Below are positions 16,099-25,197 of a stretch of 64,000 nucleotides of DNA, one piece after another. The position numbers and the translations under genes are program-made. The notes under the pieces are model-generated. The model did not search any database, was not told where the DNA came from, and saw only the letters and a list, made by a program, of their open reading frames with translations. This DNA comes from an uncultured Bacteroidales bacterium. GTDB taxonomy: Bacteria > Bacteroidota > Bacteroidia > Bacteroidales > P3. Location of the stretch: positions 1 through 64,000 of the forward strand of contig CAMUZR010000005.1 of the NCBI GenBank assembly GCA_947165255.1. Direction: 5' to 3'. The first letter of the stretch is position 1. Each line of letters starts with the position of its first letter.

Positions 16099-17351
16099 TG
16101 TACTATCAGTTGGGTGGTGGTGCGCGAGCGTTGCTGAAGAAGCACTGGGCGCCCGGCCACGATTTTGTCAATTATTTCCTGTGTGTAGTAGCGGATGGTG
16201 ATAAGTTGCAGCCCTCGGTTGTAGCGGAGGTGGAACTGCTCGGAAAGGCATGTCTGTAGTTGTGTCAGAAGCATCTCGTTGTCGTCGATGCAGATGGAGA
16301 AACTTAGGGCTGAGTTCTGCATCAGATTCACACGTATATTCAGCTTGGCCAGTGCGGCAAAGATGGTTTGGAGGTTGTCTTCTGCAATAAAGCTGAAGTC
16401 CTTGGGCAGGATGGAGAGCAGGGTTTGGTTGTGCTTGACGATGTAGAGCGGTGTGAGAGGCCGAATGGTGTCGAAGGGTCCAATCTTGGAGCCTTCCGCT
16501 TCGGGGGTGACAAACGACTTAATGTCCAACTCGATGTCCTTATTCTGAATGGGTTTCACCGTCTTGGGATGGATGACGCTGGCACCATAGTAAGCCAGCT
16601 CAATGGCCTCGTTGTAGGGTATTTCCTCTATCTTGACTGTGTTTTGGAAATATTTGGGGTCGGCGTTGAGAAAGCCTGGCACGTCTTTCCATATTGTCAT
16701 GCTTTCGGCGTTGAGGCAGTAGGAGAGGATGGAGGCGCTGTAGTCGCTACCCTCGCGCCCTAGGGTGGTGGTGTGTCCGTCGGCGGTGCCTGCGATGAAG
16801 CCTTGGGTGACGAAGGTGTGGGTGTCGGCATGGGCAGACATAAATTGCCGTGCGGCCGTCTCTGTCTGTTCAAAGTCGACGATGCCCTCGCGGTAGTTTT
16901 TGTTAGTGCGAATGAGTTGGCGCACGTCCACCCATAGGTTCTCTATTCCGATGGAGTTGAGATAGTGGCTGATGATGGTGGTAGAGATCAGTTCGCCGAA
17001 GCACACAGTCTGGTCGTAGTCGAAGTTATAAGAGGTGGGCTCTTTGTCGCATTGCTCGGTCAGCTGAGCCATCAGCCGGTCGAAGTCTGCCACAACGGGG
17101 TGCTGTGGGTCGGGGAAAAGACCGCCGATGATTTGACGATGGTAGTCCCTCAGTTGCTCCAGCAGAGCGGGATGCTCGGCCCTGGGGCGCACGCCTGGTA
17201 CCAGCTGCTCCAGTCGATTAGTGGTTTTGCCCATGGCCGAAACCACAATCACCAACTGTTCGCCGGAATATTTCTTGACAATGGAGGCCATATTCCTCAC
17301 CGCCGCAGTACTGTTGACGGATGCCCCTCCGAATTTGAAGACTTTCAGCAT
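16095..17351 (-). CDS. lysC: Aspartate kinase
   Basis: A 418-residue monofunctional aspartate kinase, first step of lysine, threonine, methionine and diaminopimelate synthesis. It shows KFGGASVNSTAAVRNMA (ATP loop), NFDYDQTVCFGELISTTIIS, TTTLGREGSDYSASILSYCL and IELAYYGASVIHPKTVKPIQ. The C-terminal part (residues about 310-400) should be the two ACT regulatory domains, though the second is poorly conserved in what I can see. No homoserine dehydrogenase is fused, so it is the single-function type. It lies 14 bp after smpB and overlaps aroB. Confidence 0.95.
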   Translation of the reverse strand: MLKVFKFGGASVNSTAAVRNMASIVKKYSGEQLVIVVSAMGKTTNRLEQLVPGVRPRAEHPALLEQLRDYHRQIIGGLFPDPQHPVVADFDRLMAQLTEQCDKEPTSYNFDYDQTVCFGELISTTIISHYLNSIGIENLWVDVRQLIRTNKNYREGIVDFEQTETAARQFMSAHADTHTFVTQGFIAGTADGHTTTLGREGSDYSASILSYCLNAESMTIWKDVPGFLNADPKYFQNTVKIEEIPYNEAIELAYYGASVIHPKTVKPIQNKDIELDIKSFVTPEAEGSKIGPFDTIRPLTPLYIVKHNQTLLSILPKDFSFIAEDNLQTIFAALAKLNIRVNLMQNSALSFSICIDDNEMLLTQLQTCLSEQFHLRYNRGLQLITIRYYTQEIIDKIVAGRPVLLQQRSRTTTQLIVQ

Positions 17352-17365
17352 GGTGACCTATAAAT

Positions 17366-17830
17366 TCATCGAATAATACGTTGCATTTCGCGTTTGGTAT
17401 CTTTTTCCTTTATGCTTTCGCGCTTGTCGTAAAACTTCTTACCCTTAGCCAATGAGATGAGCAGTTTGGCATAGCCTTGGGGATTGACAAAGAGTTTGAC
17501 CGGAATAATAGTGAAGCCGCGCTCTTTGATTTTGTTTTGCAGTTTGCGCAACTCGCGTTTGTTCAACAATAGTTTGCGGTCGCGTTTGGCGGCGTGGTTC
17601 AGGTAGGAGCCAAAGCGGTACTCCGAAATATGCATTCCGCGAACGAATAGCTCATTGCCAATGAACACGCAGTAGCTGTCGGTCAGGTTGGCCTTGCCGT
17701 CGCGGATAGACTTGATCTCTGTTCCCGTCAGCACCAGTCCGGCCGTGTAGTCGTCCAGCAGGAAGTATTCGTACTCGGCTCGTTTATTCTTAATCTCGAT
17801 AATGTTCTTTTCTTCCATATACTCAGCCAT
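17366..17830 (-). CDS. smpB: SsrA-binding protein SmpB
   Basis: A 154-residue RNA-binding protein that delivers tmRNA to stalled ribosomes. Landmarks: [58 protein letters not shown], and the basic tail [21 protein letters not shown] second in-frame ATG at 17818 ([12 protein letters not shown]) may be the true start. It heads the run into lysC and aroB. The ssrA gene itself is not in the window. Confidence 0.95.
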   Translation of the reverse strand: MAEYMEEKNIIEIKNKRAEYEYFLLDDYTAGLVLTGTEIKSIRDGKANLTDSYCVFIGNELFVRGMHISEYRFGSYLNHAAKRDRKLLLNKRELRKLQNKIKERGFTIIPVKLFVNPQGYAKLLISLAKGKKFYDKRESIKEKDTKREMQRIIR

Positions 17831-18154
17831 AACGCAAAACGAGGTTGATTATTATACACGCGCGAAAATATAAAAATTGGTCTTTTTGTCATTGCTCAGT
17901 TCGCTTGCTGTGGGTTTGCCCTTCCTCCACCATTTCGCCTATAGTTCGTCGGTAGATCGTCTATATTTCTTCGTTTATAGAGAGTAGAAATACTGTGTAT
18001 GTATGGTTGAAATGGCTATATTTCAGTGAGTTGTAGCTGGATAAATAGCCCGGGTGCGGTTGGGGTGATTTGTATTTTATTGGAAATAGGTGTGTTTGTC
18101 TGACATTTCCATTGGGAGAGCCGGGCGAGTGGAGGAATAAGGAAAGGGGAGGGC
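17831..18154. other. Intergenic region, no gene
   Basis: It holds the upstream region of smpB and the 3' side of the glycosyltransferase gene. No clear -7 box. The last 60 bases (18095-18154) are G and purine rich on the plus strand, similar in style to the 5815-6060 block but shorter. Confidence 0.45.
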
Positions 18155-19297
18155 TCAGCGAGTTCTCAGCCTCATCTCTTCGGCAAAAAGTTGGTTGCGG
18201 TAGGTGTCGAGGGTAGGGATGGGGTCGCGTTGGAAGTCGACTGGGAGCTGCGATGGAGAGAGTCGGAAGTCGGGTTTTGCTTTGAGGAACTGGAGGATGC
18301 GGAGGCCGTCGACTCGCTCGGTGCAGGCGTGGACAAAGAGGTCACGGTTTTTGAAGTTGTCGCGCAGTGGTTGCCAGAGGTTGTCGGTGCCGAGCTGTTG
18401 GCGCAGGAAGGGACTCATGGGCGTTTCGATATCGCGTTCGAAGAGGGTGGGGAAGGCGTCATAGGTGGTTTTGACTGCGGCAAATCCTCTGGGACTGTAA
18501 AATGGATAGCTTATTTCCATTCCTTCCACGCCACGTGCGATGGCGGGTCCGGTGCCGTAGGGTACCCGGTTGGAGGTGCGCCCCTGGGGTCGGACGGTCA
18601 TGCCAAGTCCACGGTAGGGCTGCTCGAACTGGCTGACAAGGGTTCCTGTCTTGGCAAATTTCTGCATCAGATAGAAGTCCTCTCCACCCTGCAGGGGGGT
18701 GATGCCTCCTACTCGCCGATAGGCCCAGAGGGGGAAGGCAATAGCGCTGCCAAGGGCGGAGAAGGCGTAGGGGCTACCGATTTGGAGCAGGCCATGCAGG
18801 TAGTGGCGCATGTAGCACTCGTAGCGGAGCATGGGGCGGTCGAGGGGTTCTAGGCCGCTAAGGGGATGGTAGTAAGGGATGCTGAAGGCACTGCAGCCAG
18901 GATGGGCATTGAGGGTGTCGAGAATGGCTTGGAGGTAGTCAGGGTCGAAGTCGGTGTCGGCATCGAGACTGACTACCACTTCGGTGTCGTCGTGCTCAGA
19001 TAGGATTCGTTCGAACAATACTTTTCGTGCCCATCCCACGCCTTTGCGTTTGCCGCTCCAACCCAGACCAGGGGAGCTGCGGTCGATAACGACTAGGGGC
19101 AAGTCGGCCACTTGGGCTAGAAGCCTTAGGCACTGTTGGTTTTCGTCAAATCCCATCCCGCCTTCGACATTGTTGACGCAGCAGTAGAGGGTGAAATTGT
19201 GAAAAGTCTGAGAACGTATGCGGTCGAGCAAACGTGGCAGGTTGTCAAACTCGGCCAGCATGGGGACGGCCACGGAGATGTGGGAGTAGGGCCGCAT
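18155..19297 (-). CDS. Family 2 glycosyltransferase
   Basis: A 380-residue GT-A-fold transferase. It opens HISVAVPMLAEFDNLPRLLD, has the nucleotide-sugar aspartates in VVVSLDADTDFDPDYLQAIL (DxD as DADTD), then GSAIAFPLWAYRRVGGITP and GGEDFYLMQKFAKTG (catalytic ED). No membrane helix is evident, so it is cytosolic or peripheral. It probably adds a sugar to a surface glycan or lipid; donor and acceptor are unknown. The start follows the M14 gene stop by 3 bp, so they share a transcript despite unrelated roles. Confidence 0.88.
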   Translation of the reverse strand: MRPYSHISVAVPMLAEFDNLPRLLDRIRSQTFHNFTLYCCVNNVEGGMGFDENQQCLRLLAQVADLPLVVIDRSSPGLGWSGKRKGVGWARKVLFERILSEHDDTEVVVSLDADTDFDPDYLQAILDTLNAHPGCSAFSIPYYHPLSGLEPLDRPMLRYECYMRHYLHGLLQIGSPYAFSALGSAIAFPLWAYRRVGGITPLQGGEDFYLMQKFAKTGTLVSQFEQPYRGLGMTVRPQGRTSNRVPYGTGPAIARGVEGMEISYPFYSPRGFAAVKTTYDAFPTLFERDIETPMSPFLRQQLGTDNLWQPLRDNFKNRDLFVHACTERVDGLRILQFLKAKPDFRLSPSQLPVDFQRDPIPTLDTYRNQLFAEEMRLRTR

Positions 19298-19300
19298 TGA

Positions 19301-20497
19301 CTATTGTTTGACTACCTTAATCGGACGCCCCTCGACTTGGAGGACGTAGACGCCTGCCGGTCGGTCGGAAAGGTTGTAGTGGTAGACATTGGTGGGGGTG
19401 ACCACGGTGACGTGGCCGTGGGTGGGATTGGGATAGACACGAATTGAGGTTGGGGAGGGCTCTTGGATGCTCTCTGTGGTGTCGTCGGGAATGGTGAGGA
19501 TTTCCTTGATATAGTTGATGAGGGAGTGCGACATGCAGCGCCAGTAGTGGGGGAGTCGGTCGGTGGAGAGGGTTTTGGAGGTGGAGAGCTCCATGGTGAG
19601 TTCGCGAATGTTGTGGTAGTAGTTGAAATAGTCCTGACGGCCGTTGCTGATGACGTACCAGTCGCCGCCGTTGATATAGCCGCTATTGGTCACGTCGCGG
19701 AACCGCTGGCTGTCGTAAAGGCGGCAGGTGTCTACAAAGCGTTTGCCCACAGCTTTCCACCACTCGGCATGCTGGTTGAGAAGTTGGTAGGAGGTATAGC
19801 TGTCCCAGGGGTAGTTCATCACTTCGCTACCGCCGTGGAGGTTGGCACTTAGGCGGAAGTGGTGATTTTGGACATATTGAATCATGGCTTCGTTCTCGAC
19901 CTGTAGTGGGTTCAGCGGGTCGGTGCCGAAGGGGTCGGGGTAGTTGCGGTTGAGGTCGACGTAGTTGGCGTTGTAACGCACGGAGCCCGCCACGGTGTGG
20001 TTGCCTGAGAGATAGGTGCCGTCGGGGTTGGAGAGGGGATTGATATAGATGCGGACGCGGTCGAGTAGGTTGGTGAGTTCGGGCGAGGTGCCATAGCTGC
20101 TCAGCAGAGTGTCGCAGAGGCGGAGCATGAGGTAGAAGCCGGTGACTTCGTCGCCGTGCATGGTGGAGCTATATAGGAATTCGGGACGGTAGATTTCGGT
20201 GAGGGAGGAACCTGTGATGGCAAGCGAAAGGATGAGTCGCCCCTGGACGGAGGTGCCAATAGTGTCGAGGTGGCAGAGGGTGGGATAGTCGGCAGCAAAA
20301 CGCTGCATTAGAGCCACGTATACCTCGTAGGTGGGATAGCGATCCCATGAGTCCATCTCTTCAATGGTGGTGGCCATGTTGACTACCTTGGGAGCCAGGG
20401 TGTCGGGTACGGGAGGAAAAGCATCGGGGCGCGGTTTTTGCGCCTGGGCAGTGACTGCTAGTAGGAGAGTGAAAAGGAGGGTGGCAATTTGTTTCAT
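19301..20497 (-). CDS. M14 zinc carboxypeptidase with T9SS tail
   Basis: A 398-residue secreted metallopeptidase. Signal peptide MKQIATLLFTLLLAVTAQAQ. The M14 zinc ligands are His and Glu in STMHGDEVTGFYLMLRL and the later His in SANLHGGSEVMNYPWD; the substrate Arg region is YVDLNRNYPDPFG and the catalytic Glu lies in IRELTMELSTSKT. The last about 75 residues form a type IX secretion sorting domain (RVYPNPTHGHVTVV, then RPAGVYVLQVEGRPIKVVKQ), so it is exported through the outer membrane and may be surface bound. It would trim peptides outside the cell, in keeping with a peptide-fermenting life. Confidence 0.93.
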   Translation of the reverse strand: MKQIATLLFTLLLAVTAQAQKPRPDAFPPVPDTLAPKVVNMATTIEEMDSWDRYPTYEVYVALMQRFAADYPTLCHLDTIGTSVQGRLILSLAITGSSLTEIYRPEFLYSSTMHGDEVTGFYLMLRLCDTLLSSYGTSPELTNLLDRVRIYINPLSNPDGTYLSGNHTVAGSVRYNANYVDLNRNYPDPFGTDPLNPLQVENEAMIQYVQNHHFRLSANLHGGSEVMNYPWDSYTSYQLLNQHAEWWKAVGKRFVDTCRLYDSQRFRDVTNSGYINGGDWYVISNGRQDYFNYYHNIRELTMELSTSKTLSTDRLPHYWRCMSHSLINYIKEILTIPDDTTESIQEPSPTSIRVYPNPTHGHVTVVTPTNVYHYNLSDRPAGVYVLQVEGRPIKVVKQ

Positions 20498-20590
20498 ATA
20501 AAGGAGATTCTGACTGTTCAGATTAATTCTGAACTCGATAATGCGTCGGGCTTGTGCCTGACTCAGAATACAGAATTTATAGTTAAGAAC

Positions 20591-21223
20591 TTAGAAGCGA
20601 GCCTCGTTGGGGTCGTGGGGAATACCGGTCTTGCGGACCTTGGCAGGAGCCTTGGGCTGTTTGGGTCGGCTGATGCGATGGGCCGGTTTCTTGGAACGGG
20701 GCAGGTATTTGACGTCGCCAGCGCTGTTGACCTCTAGGCCGTAAACTTTGCCGGTGGTGAGGTTGACTTTGATATGCCAGTAATGGCCGCATCCGCCCTC
20801 GGTGAGAACGATGTCCTGCGTCAGGCGGTCGCCGATATTGTCGTCCCACACAAAGTTGACCCACACGATGCGGCATCCGGTGATGTCGGTGAAGCCGACA
20901 TACTGACGCTCGTATCTGCGGATGTGTTCGTCAATAACGGGGCACATGCCTTCTTGGTTGATATGATAGCGGTTGACATAGGCGAGCCGTTTCTGGATCA
21001 AGCGTTCGGCCTCGGCCACGTCCTCCTCGGTGGGAGTGTAGCGGCCGTCCTGATTCTCGATGATGAAATCGACGTCCCAACTCTCACTGAAATTATAGCC
21101 GTGGTAGTTGCTGCCGTTAATTTCCTCATAGTCCCAGGTTTCGACGGGGACAACGTAGTCTTGTGCGTTGGCCAGGCCGCAAAAAGCCATTACCGCTGCC
21201 AATATCATTGCTGTTCTTTTCAT
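20591..21223 (-). CDS. Secreted protein of unknown function
   Basis: A 210-residue protein with signal peptide MKRTAMILAAVMAFCGLANA. The middle (EDVAEAERLIQKRLAYVNRY and GCGHYWHIKVNLTTGKVYGL) is an alpha/beta domain, and the C-terminus is a Lys/Pro-rich tail (SKKPAHRISRPKQPKAPAKV). No family recognised. It has its own well-formed promoter (21276-21307) and is followed by the M14 gene 93 bp later. Confidence 0.78.
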   Translation of the reverse strand: MKRTAMILAAVMAFCGLANAQDYVVPVETWDYEEINGSNYHGYNFSESWDVDFIIENQDGRYTPTEEDVAEAERLIQKRLAYVNRYHINQEGMCPVIDEHIRRYERQYVGFTDITGCRIVWVNFVWDDNIGDRLTQDIVLTEGGCGHYWHIKVNLTTGKVYGLEVNSAGDVKYLPRSKKPAHRISRPKQPKAPAKVRKTGIPHDPNEARF

Positions 21224-21275
21224 GCTATTCGATGTTTTAATGTTTGAGCCGAAAATAATAACTCAAAAATCGTTG

Positions 21276-21307
21276 CAAAAGTACACAGAATTTATAAAAT
21301 AGACAAA
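21276..21307 (-). promoter_or_regulatory. Promoter of the secreted unknown protein
   Basis: Minus strand TTTG (21304-21307), 20-bp spacer, TACTTTTG (21276-21283): a full match to the Bacteroidetes consensus. Confidence 0.8.
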
Positions 21308-21334
21308 ATTTTTTTCGGTATCAGAAAAAATTCT

Positions 21335-21342
21335 TATATTTG
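21335..21342 (+). promoter_or_regulatory. -7 box upstream of the CoA-transferase gene
   Basis: TATATTTG, about 110 bp before the ATG at 21452. It lies divergent to the promoter at 21276-21307, with about 30 bp between their -33 regions. Confidence 0.6.
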
Positions 21343-21451
21343 CAATTTGTAATTGAGGGTGATACGAAAGCGATTTTGTGCGTTGAAACGACTAATAAAC
21401 AGGCGTTAAGAGAGTATAATGAATGTAAAATAAATAAAAAAATATATTGTT

Positions 21452-22099
21452 ATGAGCAAATTCATATCTGTAAAAGAAGCTGCCGACAAAATTCAGGACG
21501 GCATGACTGTTATGGTAGGTGGATTCCTCGGAGTGGGCAATCCCATCGCTTTAATTGATGCACTGGTTGAAAAAGGCGTGAAGGACCTTACAATCATTTG
21601 CAATGATACCGCATATCCCGAAGTAGGCGTAGGCAAGCTTATCACCAATCATCAGGTGAAGAATCTTATTGCCACCCATATCGGTACGAACAATAATACT
21701 ATTGACCAGATGAATGCTGGTACCCTCCATGTCACCCTCCAACCCCAGGGCACACTGGCCGAGCAGATTCGTGCTGCCGGCGCAGGTCTTGGCGGAGTGC
21801 TTACCACCACCGGCCTCGGCACCGTGGTTGAGAACGGCAAGCAGAAAGTGACCGTCGACGGCAAGGAATACCTCCTCGAGAAGCCCATCCGCGCCGACGT
21901 GGCCATTATTGGTGCCAACATCTGCGACGAGATGGGTAACTTGGTCTACAAGGGCACTTCGCAGAATTTCAGCCCCATGATGGCAACTGCTGCCGATGTG
22001 GTGATTGTCGAGCCCCAGGAAATCGTCAAGACCGGCACCATCGCCCCCGAAAACGTCAAGACCCCCGGTATTTTTGTTGACTTTATCATCAAGAAATAA
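21452..22099 (+). CDS. atoD: 3-oxoacid CoA-transferase alpha subunit
   Basis: A 215-residue family I CoA-transferase alpha subunit. The oxyanion-hole motif is clear (DGMTVMVGGFLGVGNPIAL), as are IATHIGTNNNTIDQMNAGTL, LQPQGTLAEQIRAAGAGLGG and ADVAIIGANICDEMGNLVYK. Such enzymes swap CoA between acetoacetate or butyrate and acetate; the catalytic glutamate sits on the beta subunit. No beta subunit follows here: a strong terminator comes 22 bases after the stop. Unless the partner is elsewhere, the protein would be inactive alone. With the ammonia-lyase gene 1.3 kb downstream it fits amino-acid fermentation through acyl-CoA intermediates. Confidence 0.92.
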   Translation: MSKFISVKEAADKIQDGMTVMVGGFLGVGNPIALIDALVEKGVKDLTIICNDTAYPEVGVGKLITNHQVKNLIATHIGTNNNTIDQMNAGTLHVTLQPQGTLAEQIRAAGAGLGGVLTTTGLGTVVENGKQKVTVDGKEYLLEKPIRADVAIIGANICDEMGNLVYKGTSQNFSPMMATAADVVIVEPQEIVKTGTIAPENVKTPGIFVDFIIKK

Positions 22100-22120
22100 G
22101 AGACCCTTCGTCTCTAACAC

Positions 22121-22163
22121 CAATCGGGACTCTGCCCACACGGCAAAGTCCCGATTGTTTTTT
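22121..22163 (+). terminator. Terminator after the CoA-transferase gene
   Basis: CAATCGGGACT pairs with AGTCCCGATTG, followed by TTTTTT. Confidence 0.9.
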
Positions 22164-22217
22164 AACGTACAAGCGACAGGCCCCCGACGAAAAAAATGCT
22201 TATTAAAAAAAAAAGAC

Positions 22218-22225
22218 TATATTTG
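22218..22225 (+). promoter_or_regulatory. -7 box upstream of the small lipoprotein gene
   Basis: TATATTTG about 145 bp before the ATG at 22371; no clear -33 box. It would give the frameshifted lipoprotein and its neighbour their own transcript after the terminator. Confidence 0.55.
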
Positions 22226-22370
22226 CATTATGAATAAGGAAACCGTAGTTATTGATAAATAATTGAAAAAAAGAACCATGTATAAATAGGGTTAATCGAT
22301 GTAATCATGAAATAAAAGAAAAATATAATCCTAAAATGTAAAGACATATTAATAGCTAAAATCTTTTATT

Positions 22371-22681
22371 ATGAAAAAAAATCAATAGTTGTTTTTGCAC
22401 TGATGGCACTGCTAATGGTCCAAGTGTCGTGTAAAATGGATTATGGCCAAGAGCCTGACATTGTAACGTCCTACACCGATTCATCTAATCCCGACCGAAA
22501 AGAGCGTATATATTGGTCGTATAATTACGATGATGCACAAGCCAAATTTGAATACTTCTGCGACAAATTCGATTGTGTTATTTTGAAAGCTTCCAGCGGA
22601 AGCGGTTTCCCACAACAGAACTCTGTCCGCTATGAAATATACAGAGGATATAGAGACGATAATGGAGATTGCATATATTAA
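22371..22681 (+). pseudogene. Small lipoprotein, frameshifted in a poly-A tract
   Basis: The ATG at 22371 is followed by eight A (22374-22381), after which the frame stops at once (MKKNQ stop). With nine A the frame reads MKKKSIVVFALMALLMVQVS then C, a textbook lipoprotein signal, and continues through MDYGQEPDIVTSYTDSSNPD to the stop at 22681, about 103 residues. The downstream frame alone (ATG at 22403) lacks most of the signal. So this is a gene lost by one base, a phase-variable or slippage-expressed gene, or a sequencing error. The mature part (RIYWSYNYDDAQAKFEYFCD) has no recognised family. Confidence 0.7.
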
Positions 22682-22716
22682 TAATTAGAATGTTAAATCA
22701 AACAAAAATCAATACT

Positions 22717-23145
22717 ATGAAAACGAGATATTTAATCTTATTTGTGCTTTTTTCTTCAATCGCAACAATTGCAAAAGCACAATCAATTGAAGTGGGCAAT
22801 ACCAACAATGCCAAAGAAACCGCCCCCAACAAAGAGTATTTCGATACGGTAATGAACCGCAACGACTACAAAGACTTCGTCAAACAGATGATAGATGCGG
22901 GTTGGCAAGTGACAGTTGAAAAAGACGGTGAAATGCGCAAGATCTCGGCTTGGAGATATGTGCCGTTAAAGTTTGTTGTGGCTTCAGACGGACGCTATTC
23001 ACTAAAAGAGGCCACCCTGCAGGATGATGGCACGCGGATACTTAAATGTAGATTAGCTGAGCCGGAAAACGGTGTGGCAGTCTTCACCCTTGATAAAGAG
23101 GGCAACATCCTTTCGTTCTCGGTCTTTGTAAGTGACGGGAAATAG
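22717..23145 (+). CDS. Small exported protein of unknown function
   Basis: A 142-residue protein. I start at the ATG at 22717, which gives the signal peptide MKTRYLILFVLFSSIATIAK then AQ; the frame opens further upstream but without a signal. The mature part holds YFDTVMNRNDYKDFVKQMID, GWQVTVEKDGEMRKISAWRY and a beta-type end. No family recognised. It follows the frameshifted lipoprotein by 35 bp and is probably co-transcribed. Confidence 0.72.
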   Translation: MKTRYLILFVLFSSIATIAKAQSIEVGNTNNAKETAPNKEYFDTVMNRNDYKDFVKQMIDAGWQVTVEKDGEMRKISAWRYVPLKFVVASDGRYSLKEATLQDDGTRILKCRLAEPENGVAVFTLDKEGNILSFSVFVSDGK

Positions 23146-23244
23146 TGGAGGAGTGCTGCAGGCTCTTTGCCCTGTACAACGCTGCCACAGTGCGTTCCAG
23201 CCGCATCTGATTGGAGGGCAAAAGCAACTTCCATGACATTTTTT

Positions 23245-23275
23245 TTGCCGAAAGGCTGATTTTATGTATCTTTGC
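23245..23275 (+). promoter_or_regulatory. Promoter of the ammonia-lyase gene
   Basis: TTTG (23245-23248), 19-bp spacer, TATCTTTG (23268-23275): a perfect match to the Bacteroidetes promoter consensus. Confidence 0.85.
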
Positions 23276-23373
23276 AACTTACAAACTGTGGCAGGAAACA
23301 GTGTTGTTCTTGTTTCAAATATCAGTTGTACAATACGATAAATAATATAATACAAACAAAAAAAAATCTCATT

Positions 23374-23766
23374 ATGGCAATTACCTCTATGCTCCGCGTT
23401 CGCATGAGCGCAAAAGACGCCCACTATGGCGGCAATCTCGTCGACGGCGCACACATGGTCCACCTCTTCGGTGACGTGGCTACCGAACTTCTCATCAAAC
23501 AGGACGGCGACGAAGGTCTCTTCTGCGCCTACGACATGGTTGAATTCAAGGCCCCCGTCTATGCAGGCGATTACATTGAGGCCTATGGCGAGATTACCCA
23601 TGTTGGCAACACCTCCCGCAAGATGAAATTTGAGGCCTATAAGGTCATCCGCACCCGTCCCGACATCAGTGCCAGCGCAGCTGAGGTTCTGGAAGAACGT
23701 GTGCTCGTCTGCCGCGCCACCGGTACGTGTGTCACCCCCAAAGAGTGCCAGCGCTACAATAAGTAA
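23374..23766 (+). CDS. kal: Probable 3-aminobutyryl-CoA ammonia-lyase
   Basis: A 130-residue hotdog-fold protein. The stretches [60 protein letters not shown] and [19 protein letters not shown] match what I know of 3-aminobutyryl-CoA deaminase, the lysine-fermentation enzyme that releases ammonia from L-3-aminobutyryl-CoA to give crotonyl-CoA. The other lysine-fermentation genes (kamA, kamDE, kdd, kce) are not in this window. The ATG at 23374 is well placed behind a perfect promoter, and a terminator follows, so it is a single-gene unit. Another hotdog thioesterase-like function cannot be excluded. Confidence 0.78.
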   Translation: MAITSMLRVRMSAKDAHYGGNLVDGAHMVHLFGDVATELLIKQDGDEGLFCAYDMVEFKAPVYAGDYIEAYGEITHVGNTSRKMKFEAYKVIRTRPDISASAAEVLEERVLVCRATGTCVTPKECQRYNK

Positions 23767-23792
23767 GAATAGATAGAAAAGTGTAGAGTGAG

Positions 23793-23832
23793 AAGTGAGA
23801 AGTGGGTTGCCGCTTTTGCTTCTCACTTTTTT
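23793..23832 (+). terminator. Terminator after the ammonia-lyase gene
   Basis: AAGTGAGAAG pairs with CTTCTCACTT and is followed by a T-run ending at 23832. Confidence 0.85.
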
Positions 23833-23865
23833 GTTACTATACGATATTGATTATCGAATCAGGTT

Positions 23866-25062
23866 ATGAAATTAAGTAAATTGGGCATCCTACCCAAAAT
23901 CCTTGTAGCCATTGCCTTGGGTATTGTCTGCTCGTTCTTTTTCCCAGGATGGCTCGTGCGTGTGTTTCTCACGTTTAATTCGATTTTCAGCAACTTTTTG
24001 GGGATGTTCATCCCGCTGCTGATAATAGGTTTGGTGGCTCCAGGCATTGCCGATTTGGGCAAAGGTGCGGGCAGGCTGCTGCTAATAACCGTGCTGCTGG
24101 CATACGGTTCTACCGTGCTTTCGGGTGTCTTTTCTTACGCCTCTTGCAGTCTGGCTTATCCCCATATCCTGGGCGATGGTCTTTCGTCGCTGGGCAATAT
24201 GGATATGAGCAATAAACTGACGCCCTATTTCACTATTGAGATGCCTGCTTTTATCTCCGTCACTACGGCCCTTGTGCTGGCCTTTATTCTGGGCCTTAGT
24301 ACGGCGCATATCAGTGGCGATAACATGAGGGGGTTTCTAGTGGATTTTCGCGACATCATAACCTCCGTTATTACTAAGGTTATCATACCGTGTTTGCCTA
24401 TTTATATCTTTGGTATTTTTCTGCAGATGGGGGCAGAAGGCCATGTAGGAGCCGTGTTAGGTGCTTTCCTCAAAATAGTTGGGTTCATCTTTTTGCTCCA
24501 TGTAACCGAGTTGGTTTTCCTTTTTTTAGTGGCCGGTCCTATTGCTAAGAAAAATCCCTTTAGGGCCTTGGTGACGATGCTTCCTGCTTATGTTACAGCA
24601 TTGGGTACGTCCTCTTCTGCCGCCACTATTCCAGTCACACTGCAGCAGGCTATTAAGAACGGAGTTCGTACAGAGACGGCCAGTTTCACGGTCCCTCTTT
24701 GCGCCACTATTCACATGCCCTGTAGCATCTTGAAGATAACGGCGGTGGCATACGCCATATCGTTGAGTATGGGCCTGCCATGCGATTTTGGCACATACAT
24801 AGGGTTTATTATGATGCTGGGCATAACCATGGTAGCAGCCCCAGGTGTCCCAGGAGGAGCCATAATGGCTGCTTTGGGCCTGCTGGAGAGCATGTTGGGT
24901 TTCAGTGCGAATATGCAAGGGTTGATGATTGCCATCTATATTGCCATGGACAGTTTCGGCACAGCGGGCAATGTCACAGGTGACGGTGCCATAGCGCTGA
25001 TTGTCGACCGCATAAGAGGTAGCAGAGATTCTGAAGTAAAACCTGTCTCAACGATGGATTGA
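23866..25062 (+). CDS. DAACS-family amino acid:cation symporter
   Basis: A 398-residue inner-membrane carrier of the dicarboxylate/amino acid:cation symporter family (SLC1 fold). Hydrophobic helices fill the chain. The family's Ser-rich reentrant loop is present (VTALGTSSSAATIPVTL), as are the second hairpin (MVAAPGVPGGAIMAALGLLE) and the Na/substrate helix (YIAMDSFGTAGNVTGDGAIA). Members carry glutamate, aspartate, serine or threonine with Na+ or H+. The substrate cannot be fixed here, but its position next to fermentation genes fits amino-acid uptake. Confidence 0.93.
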   Translation: MKLSKLGILPKILVAIALGIVCSFFFPGWLVRVFLTFNSIFSNFLGMFIPLLIIGLVAPGIADLGKGAGRLLLITVLLAYGSTVLSGVFSYASCSLAYPHILGDGLSSLGNMDMSNKLTPYFTIEMPAFISVTTALVLAFILGLSTAHISGDNMRGFLVDFRDIITSVITKVIIPCLPIYIFGIFLQMGAEGHVGAVLGAFLKIVGFIFLLHVTELVFLFLVAGPIAKKNPFRALVTMLPAYVTALGTSSSAATIPVTLQQAIKNGVRTETASFTVPLCATIHMPCSILKITAVAYAISLSMGLPCDFGTYIGFIMMLGITMVAAPGVPGGAIMAALGLLESMLGFSANMQGLMIAIYIAMDSFGTAGNVTGDGAIALIVDRIRGSRDSEVKPVSTMD

Positions 25063-25093
25063 GTGCTTTTTTTATCATTAATTAGTAAAAACT

Positions 25094-25125
25094 TTTGGCC
25101 AGTCCAAAAAAAAGATGTAACTTTG
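25094..25125 (+). promoter_or_regulatory. Promoter of the phosphosugar mutase gene
   Basis: TTTG (25094-25097), 20-bp spacer, TAACTTTG (25118-25125). Confidence 0.8.
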
Positions 25126-25197
25126 CATCGGCATTTGCGGCCACAAAGGATACAAAATTTTTTTTAGAATCGACAAAAACCAAGAAAGGATAACACT

